Source of the DNA: DASPJL01 sp035628645
GTDB lineage: Bacteria > Bacteroidota > Bacteroidia > Cytophagales > Cyclobacteriaceae
Length of the DNA stretch: 13,045 nt
Assembly: GCA_035628645.1 (NCBI GenBank)
Contig: DASPJL010000028.1
Span: 1 to 13,045, forward strand
Direction of reading: 5' to 3'
The notes below the pieces were generated by a model. That model saw nothing but the letters and a program-made list of their open reading frames with translations. It made no database searches and had not been told where the DNA came from. The position numbers and the translations under genes were made by a program. Shown in pieces: positions 1 to 8,250 of the stretch. How positions within the stretch are numbered: position 1 is the stretch's first letter; the number at the start of each line of letters is the position of its first letter.

Positions 1-1
1 C

Positions 2-223
2 AGTATCATGTTTCCGACCATTTTCAGCTTAGGCTTGAAAAATCTAGGCCCTCATACTCAGAAGGCATCTTCCTATATAGTAATGGGAGTCGCAGGCGGG
101 GCGGTGTTTCCGCCACTGATGGGTTTAATTGCCGATAAAGATGTTGCCCTGGCATACTATCTTCCAATTATATGCTACCTGGTAATCTTTTTATTTGGCT
201 ATAAACTTTACAAGTCAGAGTAA
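2..223 (+). CDS. FucP-like MFS sugar permease, C-terminal fragment
   Basis: This is the 3' end of a gene that begins before the window: the frame is open from base 2 (Ser-Ile-Met-Phe-Pro-Thr) and ends at TAA 221-223, leaving 73 residues. The visible part holds the last membrane segments of a major facilitator protein. The pattern SIMFPTIFSLGLKNLG, a Gly-rich helix ending in PPLMGLIADK and a final hydrophobic helix before a short basic tail match the end of L-fucose/hexose:H+ symporters (FHS/FucP family), which are common beside glycan-utilisation genes in Bacteroidota. The methionine at base 8 is internal to the conserved SIMFPTIF motif, so it is not the start. The transported sugar cannot be told from this end. 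A 227-bp gap with its own promoter separates it from the next gene, so it probably belongs to an upstream unit. Confidence 0.85.
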   Translation, partial: SIMFPTIFSLGLKNLGPHTQKASSYIVMGVAGGAVFPPLMGLIADKDVALAYYLPIICYLVIFLFGYKLYKSE

Positions 224-357
224 TTCAGTTTGCAAGATTTGACACACCGCTCTAAGCTGAAATAGGAATGACACTAGTTCGATTTACTGAAATGTTTTTT
301 AAAAATCATTCATTCAATATTTACAGAGGTGAGTTCAAATTTCGTTTGGTAAATTGC

Positions 358-385
358 TTTGCTAAATCGGTTTACTGTATATTTG
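358..385 (+). promoter_or_regulatory. Candidate Bacteroidota-type promoter for the GH38-like gene
   Basis: TATATTTG at 378-385 matches the phylum's -7 consensus TAnnTTTG exactly. A TTTG lies upstream at 358-361 with a 16-nt gap, shorter than the usual 19-20 nt, and an ATTG at 353-356 gives a 21-nt gap, so the -33 element is imperfect. Transcription would begin near 390-395, leaving a leader of about 55-60 nt before the ATG at 451. Operator-like sequences lie on both sides of the -7 box. Confidence 0.5.
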
Positions 386-398
386 AAAAATCGGTTCT
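361..398 (+). promoter_or_regulatory. Candidate LacI-family operators flanking the -7 box
   Basis: TAAATCGGTTTA at 363-374 is a CG-centred palindrome with one mismatched pair, the usual layout of LacI-family operators. A weaker related sequence, AAAATCGGTTCT, lies at 387-398. The two sites bracket the TATATTTG box at 378-385, where a bound repressor would block RNA polymerase. A third, more distant relative, TAGTTCGATTTA, is at 275-286. The longer string GCTAAATCG-N-TTT recurs at 9784-9796 and, inverted, at 12671-12683. The LacI-type regulator at 7177-8190 is the obvious candidate partner; that link is inference. Confidence 0.45.
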
Positions 399-450
399 AT
401 ATTATTGTTTTAACCCTAGTTTACCCCGACCGTGAGTCGATATTGTTCTT

Positions 451-3042
451 ATGTGGATATACTTAAAAAAGCATTGTTATTTCGTCTTTGTAATCTTATT
501 CATTATTGGAAATGTTGTTCCGCTTAATGCACAAACCGCTTATTTTGTAGATGGCTATCATGGCGGTGTATATGGACATTATCCTAAGTGGAAAACTCAA
601 TTTATCGTAGATCAACTCCGCAAGAATCCTGAATGGAAAATCAATCTGGAAATAGAACCGGAGACCTGGGATTCGGTGAAAGTATATAATCCTGACGCCT
701 ACAATGAATTTAAGCAAGCACTGACTGATCCTTTTTTCAGGGACCGTATTGAATTTGTGAATCCTGCTTATGGACAAAGCTATTTATTCAATACTTCGGG
801 AGAAAGTGTGATCAGGCAATTTTCTTATGGGATTGATAAAATCAAGTCACATTTTCCATCCGTTAATTTTCTTACCTATAGCACTGAAGAACCTTGTTTC
901 ACCAGTGCATTGCCTCAAATACTCAATTCTTTCGGTTTTAAGTATGCAGTCCTCAAGAATCCAAATACCTGTTGGGGTGGATATACACGAGCTTTTGGCG
1001 GGGAAAAAATAAATTGGATCGGCCCTGACCAATCCTCAATAACCACAGTTCCAAGATATGCCGTTGAAGCCCTCGAAGAAGGGTCAACCTGGCAAACTAC
1101 AGCATGGGCCAATGCTGAAGAATATGTCGATGCCTGCCTGCAAGCGGGGATTAGCCATCCTGTAGGGATGTGTCTGCAGGATGCCGGCTGGAAAGGTGGT
1201 CCGTGGTTGGGAATTGTTAAGAACACGTACCAACCTTCTGTGTATACCTTATGGAGAGATTATTTTGGAAAGGTTAGTGCCTCCAACCCAACGGAATCCT
1301 GGAAGTTTAGCCAGGAGGATATTCTGGTAAGCCTTGTTTGGGGTTCGCAGATATTACAGAAGCTTGCTCAGCAGGTTCGTGCAGCTGAAAACAAGATCGT
1401 CGTCGCTGAAAAGATTGCCGCGATGAATGCTTTTTACAACGGTTCCTCCTACCCTAGTCTGGAATTTGACAGAGCCTGGAGAACGTTATTGCTGGCTCAG
1501 CACCACGATTGCTGGATTGTTCCTTATAATGGAAAACCGGGGGATACATGGGCAGACAAGACAAAGGACTGGACTGATTTTACCAATTTAAAAAGCGATA
1601 GTATTATAAGTAGGTCACTTCCAAATTTTGTAGGAGAAAACGAAAATATTAAGGGTAAATTCATTCGCGTAGTGAATACAACAGCCTCTTCAAGAAAAGG
1701 TGTTGTATCCGTACCTCTTCCTTATGACGCCGATGGAAATTCTTTGGGAATTCAGGATGAAAAGGGTACATGGATTAAATCCCAACTTGTTACAGATGAG
1801 TCAAAGCAACGGAAAGAATTGCTATTTATAAGTGATGTTCCTTCCGTAGGTTATAACACTTATCAGATCAAAGAAATAAAAAAACGTTCCTCAAAAAAGT
1901 CAGCCTCAGTCGAGAGCAAAAAGGATAATACTTATTTAATTGAAACCAAACTTTACCAGATACTCCTCGATGCTTCACACGGTGGGATTATAAAGAGCCT
2001 TAAAGCAAAATCACTAAAAAATAAAGATTTTGTTGATTCATCAAATGATAGAAGTTTCAATGAGATCCGTGGTTTTTTTTATGATGAAAATAAATTTATT
2101 TCTAGTAAAGATTATCCTGCCCATGTGAGAATTATCGAAAATGGACCAATTAGAACCAAGGTAAATATAGAAGGAAAAATAGGAGAACATCCATTTAAGC
2201 AAACCATCACTTTGTATGAAAATGATCCAAAGATAGACTTTGATCTTACGATAGATTGGAATGGAAACCCTGGTATAGGCAAATATTCGCAAGCCAAAAA
2301 TTATAAATCAGAAGATCCTGAAAAGGCTTTTTACAACGATCAGTATAAATTACTGGCGCTGTTTCCATTCAACGTTCAATCGCCCAAAGTGTACAAAAAT
2401 GCGCCCTTTGATGTAACCGAAAGCAGGCTTAAAAATACGTTTTTTAACAGGTGGGACAGCATTAAAAATAACATCATACTAAACTGGGTGGATGTAGAAG
2501 ATGCCTCAGCAGGATATGGAATGTCCTTATTTACCGATCACACCACAAGTTATGCATTCGATGGGAACAATACACTTGGCTTGACATTACAATATTCAGG
2601 GACAGCATTGTGGGGAAGAGATTACAAGATCACAGGACCATCGCATATAAAATTTGCTTTATTGCCTCATGCCGGTAAATGGGATGTCGCCGCAGTAAGC
2701 AGTGCTTCTTCACAATGGAATGAACCTTTAGTAACAGGAATATCCGGAGAAAGACCTGAAAACTGGAGCCGTTCATTTCTTTCCTTAAGTCGAAAAGGAT
2801 GGGAGATTTCCGCCTTGCAAATGGAAGGACAGGACGTTCTGTTAAGGTTATTCAATGCTGCGGATGACGATACTTCCGGAGAGATAATAATGGATGGACT
2901 TGTAAGCAAGGCAGAAAGTATTGAGTTAAATGGAAAAATGACGAAAGAATTGGCAGTTTCTCAAAGTAATGGGAAAAGTAAAATGACTTTGTCTATGCCT
3001 CGGTTTGGAATTCGGACTATAAAAATTAAAATAACCAAATAA
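451..3042 (+). CDS. Secreted GH38-like alpha-mannosidase homologue
   Basis: An 863-residue exported protein. Residues 1-27 form a signal peptide (Lys-rich start, hydrophobic core, cleavage expected after LNA) without a lipobox Cys, so a soluble periplasmic or secreted protein is expected. The N-terminal half resembles the GH38 catalytic barrel, whose members hydrolyse alpha-mannosides with a zinc ion. LLAQHHDCW at 347-355 matches the family's QHHD zinc-ligand motif, and the order of the other blocks fits: YHGG near residue 37, INLEIEPETW at 64-73, EFVNPAYG at 101-108, TEEP at 145-148. The usual HxD pair near the N-terminus reads H37-G-G, and the expected catalytic Asp region carries E146/E147, so the metal site looks altered. 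Residues from about 400 to 863 resemble the beta-rich C-terminal half of GH38 enzymes. The gene leads a probable operon with the SGNH gene 5 bp downstream. Fold assignment is fairly sure; activity and linkage are not. Confidence 0.75.
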   Translation: MWIYLKKHCYFVFVILFIIGNVVPLNAQTAYFVDGYHGGVYGHYPKWKTQFIVDQLRKNPEWKINLEIEPETWDSVKVYNPDAYNEFKQALTDPFFRDRIEFVNPAYGQSYLFNTSGESVIRQFSYGIDKIKSHFPSVNFLTYSTEEPCFTSALPQILNSFGFKYAVLKNPNTCWGGYTRAFGGEKINWIGPDQSSITTVPRYAVEALEEGSTWQTTAWANAEEYVDACLQAGISHPVGMCLQDAGWKGGPWLGIVKNTYQPSVYTLWRDYFGKVSASNPTESWKFSQEDILVSLVWGSQILQKLAQQVRAAENKIVVAEKIAAMNAFYNGSSYPSLEFDRAWRTLLLAQHHDCWIVPYNGKPGDTWADKTKDWTDFTNLKSDSIISRSLPNFVGENENIKGKFIRVVNTTASSRKGVVSVPLPYDADGNSLGIQDEKGTWIKSQLVTDESKQRKELLFISDVPSVGYNTYQIKEIKKRSSKKSASVESKKDNTYLIETKLYQILLDASHGGIIKSLKAKSLKNKDFVDSSNDRSFNEIRGFFYDENKFISSKDYPAHVRIIENGPIRTKVNIEGKIGEHPFKQTITLYENDPKIDFDLTIDWNGNPGIGKYSQAKNYKSEDPEKAFYNDQYKLLALFPFNVQSPKVYKNAPFDVTESRLKNTFFNRWDSIKNNIILNWVDVEDASAGYGMSLFTDHTTSYAFDGNNTLGLTLQYSGTALWGRDYKITGPSHIKFALLPHAGKWDVAAVSSASSQWNEPLVTGISGERPENWSRSFLSLSRKGWEISALQMEGQDVLLRLFNAADDDTSGEIIMDGLVSKAESIELNGKMTKELAVSQSNGKSKMTLSMPRFGIRTIKIKITK

Positions 3043-3047
3043 TACAC

Positions 3048-4442
3048 ATGAAGCAATTAAAACATATTGTACTCATTATCATTTTGCTATGTGAGATTAA
3101 TATTTCAGTTGGACAGGGATTGAAGAAATTTCCGGAAGGATCCAGAGTGGCATTTGTTGGAAACAGTATTACCGAAGCCGGTTTTTACGAATCCTATATC
3201 TGGTTGTATTATATGACTCGTTTTCCAGGTCAGCGGATTGAAATAATTAATGCCGGCATTGGCGGCAACACGGCAAAAGATATTGTAGCACGTTTTGATG
3301 ATGATGTACTTTCAAAAAAGCCTACCGTGATTGTTTTGACCTTTGGAATGAATGATTCGGGTTACTTTGAGTACAACCAGCCTGAACCTGATAAAGCAGC
3401 GGACAAAAAGGTAGAGGAATCATACAGCAACTTTATGCTGCTGGTGGATAAATTAAAATCCGATCCAAACATTCAAAAGATCATGATGTCTTCATCTCCC
3501 TACGATGAGACGATGAAAAATAAGGACAACTACTTTCCGGGCAAGAGCAAGACCATCGAGAGAATTATTGCTTTCCAAAAAGAAACTGCATCAAAGAATC
3601 AATGGCATTTTGTAGATCTTTATTACCCGATGCAGCAGATTAATATTGATGGTCAGAAAAAGGACCCTGAATTTACAATTATTGGTAAAGACCGCATTCA
3701 TCCGGGTAATGGAGGACACCTTGTAATGGCTTACTTATTTCTCAAGTCTCAGGGCTTGAATGGCCTTCCGGTGGCTGAAGTAAAAGTTGATGCCAGGAAA
3801 AAGAAATTGATCCAAAATAACAACGCTGATATCAGCAGCCTCTCAATTTCCAAAGACAATCTTTCTTTTGATTACCTGGCAAAAGCCCTGCCCTTCCCTA
3901 TAGATTCCGCATCAAGAATGTGGGGTAGTGAACAAAAACAGTCAGATGCCCTGGCAGTTATTCCTTTTATGCAGGAATTCAATCAGGAAATTATTCAGGT
4001 CAATAATCTTTCCGGAGCGAAATACGAGTTGAAGATTGATGGAGAAATGATGGGTGTCTGGAACAAGGAAGATTATGAGAAGGGAATTAACCTTGCGATG
4101 ATAGTAAAAACGCCTCAGTATAAGCAGGCTGTGCAGGTGATGAATCTCAACCAGGCACGTAAAGACATTGAAAATAAATTGAGGGAGTATTACAGTCTTC
4201 AGTTTAACTTTTTCCAAGGCCGGGGTCTTCTTTTTAAAGACGACCAGGCAGCCTTCGATTTGGCGAAAAAACAAGCAAAAACAGATTGGACTGTCTCGGG
4301 GAAAATTGCGGGTTACGAAAGTATGCGTTTTCCAGAAGTTCGCCAGTCCTACATAGATCAGATGAAACTAATGGAAAATATGATTTACGAGTTAAACCAG
4401 CCCAAAACACATAAAATAGAAATCACGGCAGTGAAATTTTAA
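3048..4442 (+). CDS. Secreted SGNH/GDSL-family hydrolase, probable carbohydrate esterase
   Basis: A 464-residue exported protein with a signal peptide over about residues 1-23 (cleavage near SVG-QG). The four SGNH blocks appear in order: GNSIT at 39-43 with Ser40 as nucleophile, NAGIGGNT at 68-75 with the block II Gly, GMND at 100-103 with Asn102, and DRIHPGNGG at 215-223 with Asp215 and His218. Block I reads G-N-S rather than the usual G-D-S. The hydrolase domain ends near residue 240; the remaining 220 residues are mostly helical in character, contain no motif I recognise and may form an accessory domain. Proteins of this type often remove acetyl or other ester groups from polysaccharides. 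The ATG lies 5 bp after the GH38-like stop, so the two are almost surely co-transcribed and probably act on the same glycan. De-esterification of mannan is inference; a lipase or other esterase role is not excluded. Confidence 0.82.
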   Translation: MKQLKHIVLIIILLCEINISVGQGLKKFPEGSRVAFVGNSITEAGFYESYIWLYYMTRFPGQRIEIINAGIGGNTAKDIVARFDDDVLSKKPTVIVLTFGMNDSGYFEYNQPEPDKAADKKVEESYSNFMLLVDKLKSDPNIQKIMMSSSPYDETMKNKDNYFPGKSKTIERIIAFQKETASKNQWHFVDLYYPMQQINIDGQKKDPEFTIIGKDRIHPGNGGHLVMAYLFLKSQGLNGLPVAEVKVDARKKKLIQNNNADISSLSISKDNLSFDYLAKALPFPIDSASRMWGSEQKQSDALAVIPFMQEFNQEIIQVNNLSGAKYELKIDGEMMGVWNKEDYEKGINLAMIVKTPQYKQAVQVMNLNQARKDIENKLREYYSLQFNFFQGRGLLFKDDQAAFDLAKKQAKTDWTVSGKIAGYESMRFPEVRQSYIDQMKLMENMIYELNQPKTHKIEITAVKF

Positions 4443-4453
4443 AAGGTACTCAT

Positions 4454-4655
4454 ACATGAAATGAGCATGAGCGGAAGCATATCCGGACAAGGATGAATAC
4501 CATGCGAATTCCATCCCGGCTTTTTGTCGGGACAAGTAATGGCCAATACAAAACAAATTATTAACACATGAAGTGAGCATGAGCGAAAGTACAACGAACA
4601 AGGATGATTATCATGCAAATTCCCATGTGACAACTAAACAACAAATTAAAAATTC
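4454..4655 (+). repeat. Imperfect tandem repeat in the leader of the GH92 gene
   Basis: Two diverged copies of one unit fill most of the gap between the SGNH and GH92 genes. Copy 1 runs from 4454 to about 4565 and copy 2 from 4566 to about 4654; both share ACATGAARTGAGCATGAGCG at the start, then ACAAGGATGA and CATGCRAATTCC further on. Copy 1 is longer because it carries a short hairpin (TCCCG 4514-4518 with CGGGA 4528-4532, T-rich loop). A third partial start, CATGAAACCCTCATG, follows at 4655. Frequent ATGA tetramers create a chain of mini-ORFs: 4461-4496, 4493-4564, 4579-4659 and 4656-4748, the last ending in an ATGA overlap with the GH92 start. I recognise no named repeat family. It could be an interspersed element, a translated leader or a decayed duplication. 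Confidence 0.7.
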
Positions 4656-4744
4656 ATGAAACCCTCATGTAACAAAGTAACACAAAAAGGAATGAAAAGG
4701 TCGGAGGGTTCCATACGTTCCATTGAAATTAAACACATTTACGT

Positions 4745-7075
4745 ATGAAAAGAATTATTCACTGGTGCATCATGTTGATGTTGGCTGGTTGTATGCAATC
4801 AGCTCCATCGGAGGTAATAGAGTCTTCTCCGGCCTCTTATGTTAATCCCTTTATCGGCGCGAGTACCAGTACGGGCAAGGCAGGAATTTATCATGGGTTG
4901 GGAAAAACATTTCCAGGTGCAACAACTCCTTATGGATTAGTACAGGTAAGTCCCAACACCATTACGGGAGGAGATAACGGATCGGGATATAGTTATGAGC
5001 ATACTTCAATCGAAGGTTTTGCATTTACTCAAATGAGTGGCGTAGGCTGGTTTGGCGACTTGGGTAATTTTCTGGTAATGCCTACTACAGGGCCAATCAA
5101 AACCAACAGTGGAAAAGAAGATAATCCTGACGCCGGGTATAGGTCACGTTATGATAAAAAACAAGAAAAAGCATCAGCAGGATATTATACCACTTATTTG
5201 ACAGATTATAAAATCAAAGCTGAATTGACAGCAGCACCGCACAGTGGTATATTACGATTTACATTTCCTGAAAATAAGCAGTCCCGAATTCAGATAGATC
5301 TGGCAAGAAGAGTTGGAGGTACTTCTGTAAAGCAATATGTCCAGGTAGTTGACAAAAACACTATTAAAGGATGGATGAAATGTACTCCTGAAGGAGGAGG
5401 ATGGGGAGATGGGGAAGGAAAGGCAAATTATACAGTTTATTTCTATGCTCAATTCAGCAAACCTTTGCAAAAGTTTGGCGTGTGGTCTGCCGATATTCCC
5501 GACAGTTGGAGCCGTAAACGTGATGATGTGCAGGGTGAGCGTTATCAAAAAAGAATTTCAGAAGCAGTATTGTTGGATTCGGCAGTTGAAAAAGAAGGCA
5601 AACACTTAGGCTTCTACACGGAATTTCCAACACAGGAAAATGAACAGGTGTTAATGAAAGCCGGAATTTCATTTGTAAGTGTAGAAGGGGCTGAGGAAAA
5701 TTTGAAAGCAGAAATCAAAGACTGGAATTTTGATGGAGTGCATCAAAAATCTGTGGATCAATGGAATAAAGCATTAGAAAAAATAACCGTCAGCGGTGGA
5801 ACCGATGATCAGAAAACTGTTTTTTATACTGCCCTTTATCACACCATGATAGATCCGCGTGTATTTTCGGATGTTGATGGAAGCTTTGTTGGGGGAGATG
5901 GAAACATCCACAAGTCTTCAGCTTATACGCGGAGAACGATTTTCAGTGGCTGGGATGTATTCAGGAGCCAATTTCCGCTTCAAACAATTATCAATCCTGA
6001 GCTGGTAAATGACATGTCAAATTCTTTAATTGACCTGGCGCACGAAACCCAAAATTCGTATTTGGAGCGCTGGGAGCTTTTAAATGCTTATAGTGGATGT
6101 ATGATCGGTAATCCCGCTATTTCTGTAATGGCGGATGGGTATAACAAAGGCATATTACAAGTCGACGATAGTGTGTTGTTGGCCCTTGCTGTTAATACAA
6201 GTGAAAAATTCGGAAATGGAAAACGTGGATTTACTTCCAAACCTTTTGGAATTTCAAACACACTGGAGTACGCCTATACCGAGTGGTGTACAGGCGTTTT
6301 GGCCAGTAAAATGGGAAAAGACAGCCTTGCTAAAATATATTTTGATAGAGGTCAGAATTACAAAAATATTTTTGACGATTCTACAAAATGGTTCCGTCCT
6401 AAAACTGAAAAAGGCACTTGGGAATCCTGGCCTGAAGAGGGAAGATTGAAGCAGTGGTATGGCACTATTGAAAGTAATGCCTATCAGCAGGGTTGGTTTG
6501 TTCCACAGGATGTAGAAGGTATGATCAAACTCCTTGGAGGAGAGGAAAATGTAAAGAATGATCTGATTAATTTCTTTGAAAAAGCTCCGAAGGATTTTTT
6601 ATGGAACGACTACTATAATCATGCAAACGAACCCGTTCATCATGTCCCATTCCTGTTCAACTACGTTCATGCACCCTGGCTGACACAAAAGTGGACCCGT
6701 GCCATTTGTGACCGTGCATACAATAATTCTGTTGAAGGCTTGGTAGGAAATGAAGATGTGGGGCAAATGTCCGCATGGTATGTGCTTGCGTCCTCTGGTT
6801 TGTACCAGGTTTGTCCCGGCAAAAACCGATACGACATTACCAGTCCTTTATTTGACAAAATTTCCTTTCGCCTCGATTCAAAATATTTTGCAGGAAAAGA
6901 TTTTTCTATTATAACTCATGATAATAGCCCGGAAAATGTATACATTCAATCGGCAACATTAAATGGGACTGATTACAACAAAACCTATTTGGATTTTAAG
7001 GATATAGTGGAAGGAGGAGAACTACATTTGTATATGGGCAAAAATCCAAACAAAAATTTTGGAAGAGATCTGTAA
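4745..7075 (+). CDS. GH92 family alpha-mannosidase, lipoprotein
   Basis: A 776-residue protein of the GH92 family, calcium-dependent exo-acting alpha-mannosidases that trim mannose from N-glycans and mannans. LMLAGC at 11-16 is a lipobox with Cys16, so the mature enzyme should be membrane-anchored, facing the periplasm or cell surface. The family blocks are present in order: YVNPFIGAS (32-40) and FPGATTPYGLVQVSP (56-70) in the N-terminal beta domain, FSGWDVFRSQFPL (400-412) and GNPAISVMADGY (455-466) in the helical barrel, IESNAYQQGWFVPQDVEG (575-592) with Glu576 at the expected catalytic acid position, NEPVHHVPFLFNY (628-640), and GNEDVGQMSAWYVLASSGLY (668-687) with the acidic pair expected to act in base catalysis. 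Length is normal. The start is fixed by the signal peptide. The gene is 302 bp after the SGNH gene, behind a repeat-rich leader, and 101 bp before the LacI gene. Alpha-1,2 linkage is the commonest activity but is not proved by sequence. Confidence 0.95.
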   Translation: MKRIIHWCIMLMLAGCMQSAPSEVIESSPASYVNPFIGASTSTGKAGIYHGLGKTFPGATTPYGLVQVSPNTITGGDNGSGYSYEHTSIEGFAFTQMSGVGWFGDLGNFLVMPTTGPIKTNSGKEDNPDAGYRSRYDKKQEKASAGYYTTYLTDYKIKAELTAAPHSGILRFTFPENKQSRIQIDLARRVGGTSVKQYVQVVDKNTIKGWMKCTPEGGGWGDGEGKANYTVYFYAQFSKPLQKFGVWSADIPDSWSRKRDDVQGERYQKRISEAVLLDSAVEKEGKHLGFYTEFPTQENEQVLMKAGISFVSVEGAEENLKAEIKDWNFDGVHQKSVDQWNKALEKITVSGGTDDQKTVFYTALYHTMIDPRVFSDVDGSFVGGDGNIHKSSAYTRRTIFSGWDVFRSQFPLQTIINPELVNDMSNSLIDLAHETQNSYLERWELLNAYSGCMIGNPAISVMADGYNKGILQVDDSVLLALAVNTSEKFGNGKRGFTSKPFGISNTLEYAYTEWCTGVLASKMGKDSLAKIYFDRGQNYKNIFDDSTKWFRPKTEKGTWESWPEEGRLKQWYGTIESNAYQQGWFVPQDVEGMIKLLGGEENVKNDLINFFEKAPKDFLWNDYYNHANEPVHHVPFLFNYVHAPWLTQKWTRAICDRAYNNSVEGLVGNEDVGQMSAWYVLASSGLYQVCPGKNRYDITSPLFDKISFRLDSKYFAGKDFSIITHDNSPENVYIQSATLNGTDYNKTYLDFKDIVEGGELHLYMGKNPNKNFGRDL

Positions 7076-7176
7076 GAAGCTCATATCTTTACGTTAATAT
7101 TATTTCTCAAATTAAAAAAATGCTTTGATAAATCCATTAAAGATAAGTCTTGACATTTTGATATAACTAAGAAAAA

Positions 7177-8190
7177 ATGGCAAAAACAAAACCTTCAATA
7201 AATGATCTGGCCAGGAAATTAAATATCTCTAAAACAACAGTTTCATTTATTCTGAATGGGAAAGCTAAGGAAAAAAGGATAAGCGATGAATTGGTTGAAA
7301 AAGTAAAAACCGAAGCTTCAAAACTAGGATATCAACCTAACCAATTTGCCAAAGGTTTACGCACAGGAAGAACAAATATAATTGGCCTTATGGTTGAAGA
7401 TATTTCAAATCCATTTTATGGAAGTATTGCAAAAATGATAGAAGAGAAAGTCTATTTAAATGGATATAGAATTATTTATTGCAGTACCGAAAATGATAAA
7501 AATCGGGGAAAAGAATTTCTTTCCATGTTCACTACATTAGGCGTTGATGGATGCATTATAGCTCCGACAATGGGAATGGAGGAGGACATAAGAGAGTTGG
7601 CGGAGAATGGTATGAACATCGTTCTATTTGATAGAAAGTTCAGAAATACAGCAGCAGATGCGGTGATGGTAAATAACAGGGAAGGCATGTACAATGGTGT
7701 AAAATATCTGATTGATAAGGGATTGAAGAACATTGCCTTAATTGCTCTTGCGCTCGACAAGCCCGAAAAAGAAGAACGTATTATTGGATATAAGGAAGCA
7801 ATCGCTGATTATGGTTTAGTTCCACATGTATATCCCCTTCCTTTTAAGGTTCGATATCAGGATTACGTAGAGGAAATAATAGCCATCCTGAGTCAAAACA
7901 AAGAATTTGATGCGGTTGTGTTTGGAACCAATTATTTAGGTATTAGTGGCCTGGAGGCTATCAATAAGCTGGGATTAAAGATTCCTGAGGATCTTGCCAT
8001 AATTTCCTTTGATGACCACGACTTATTCAGAATTCATAAACCGGGCATTTCTGTGATCGCACAACCCATGGAAGAAATAGCCCAAACAGCCATAGAAACT
8101 CTTTTGCAAAAACTACAAAATCCTGAAGATAAAAAGTCCAGCAAAACAATTTCCTTATCTACATCTTTGATTATCAGGGAATCATCATAG
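7177..8190 (+). CDS. LacI-family transcriptional regulator
   Basis: A 337-residue LacI/GalR-type repressor of normal length. Residues 6-28 form the helix-turn-helix (SINDLARKLNISKTTVSFIL, then NG), GYQPNQFAKGLRTGRT (51-66) is the linker with the hinge helix, and from I68 (IIGLMVEDISNPFYG) onward lies the periplasmic-binding-protein-like effector domain, ending in the usual IPEDLAIISFDDHDLFR and PMEEIAQTA segments. Recognition-helix residues follow SKTTVSFIL in place of the common TVSRVL. The protein should bind palindromic operators as a dimer and release them on binding a sugar. Set between a GH92 mannosidase and a sugar porter, it most likely senses mannose or a manno-oligosaccharide; that ligand is inference. 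Its best candidate targets are the CG-centred palindromes at 363-374 and 9787-9796. I see no convincing promoter in the 101 bp before it, so it may be co-transcribed with GH92. Confidence 0.95.
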   Translation: MAKTKPSINDLARKLNISKTTVSFILNGKAKEKRISDELVEKVKTEASKLGYQPNQFAKGLRTGRTNIIGLMVEDISNPFYGSIAKMIEEKVYLNGYRIIYCSTENDKNRGKEFLSMFTTLGVDGCIIAPTMGMEEDIRELAENGMNIVLFDRKFRNTAADAVMVNNREGMYNGVKYLIDKGLKNIALIALALDKPEKEERIIGYKEAIADYGLVPHVYPLPFKVRYQDYVEEIIAILSQNKEFDAVVFGTNYLGISGLEAINKLGLKIPEDLAIISFDDHDLFRIHKPGISVIAQPMEEIAQTAIETLLQKLQNPEDKKSSKTISLSTSLIIRESS

Positions 8191-8250
8191 ATCTAAAAAT
8201 AAAAATTCCCTTGAAAAGAAACGCATGCTTATCGTTAACCAATTATATAA

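Noticed and set aside
496..777. Antisense open frames inside the GH38-like gene, and similar ones in the other large genes
   Set aside because: They overlap genes with clear family motifs on the other strand and show no domain features of their own.
4514..4532. The hairpin TCCCG...CGGGA as a terminator of the SGNH gene
   Set aside because: The stem is only 5 bp, the T-run lies in the loop rather than after the stem, and it is part of the repeat unit.
4454..4655. The repeat region as a CRISPR array
   Set aside because: There are only two diverged copies of about 90-110 bp in direct succession, with no uniform repeats and spacers and no cas genes nearby.
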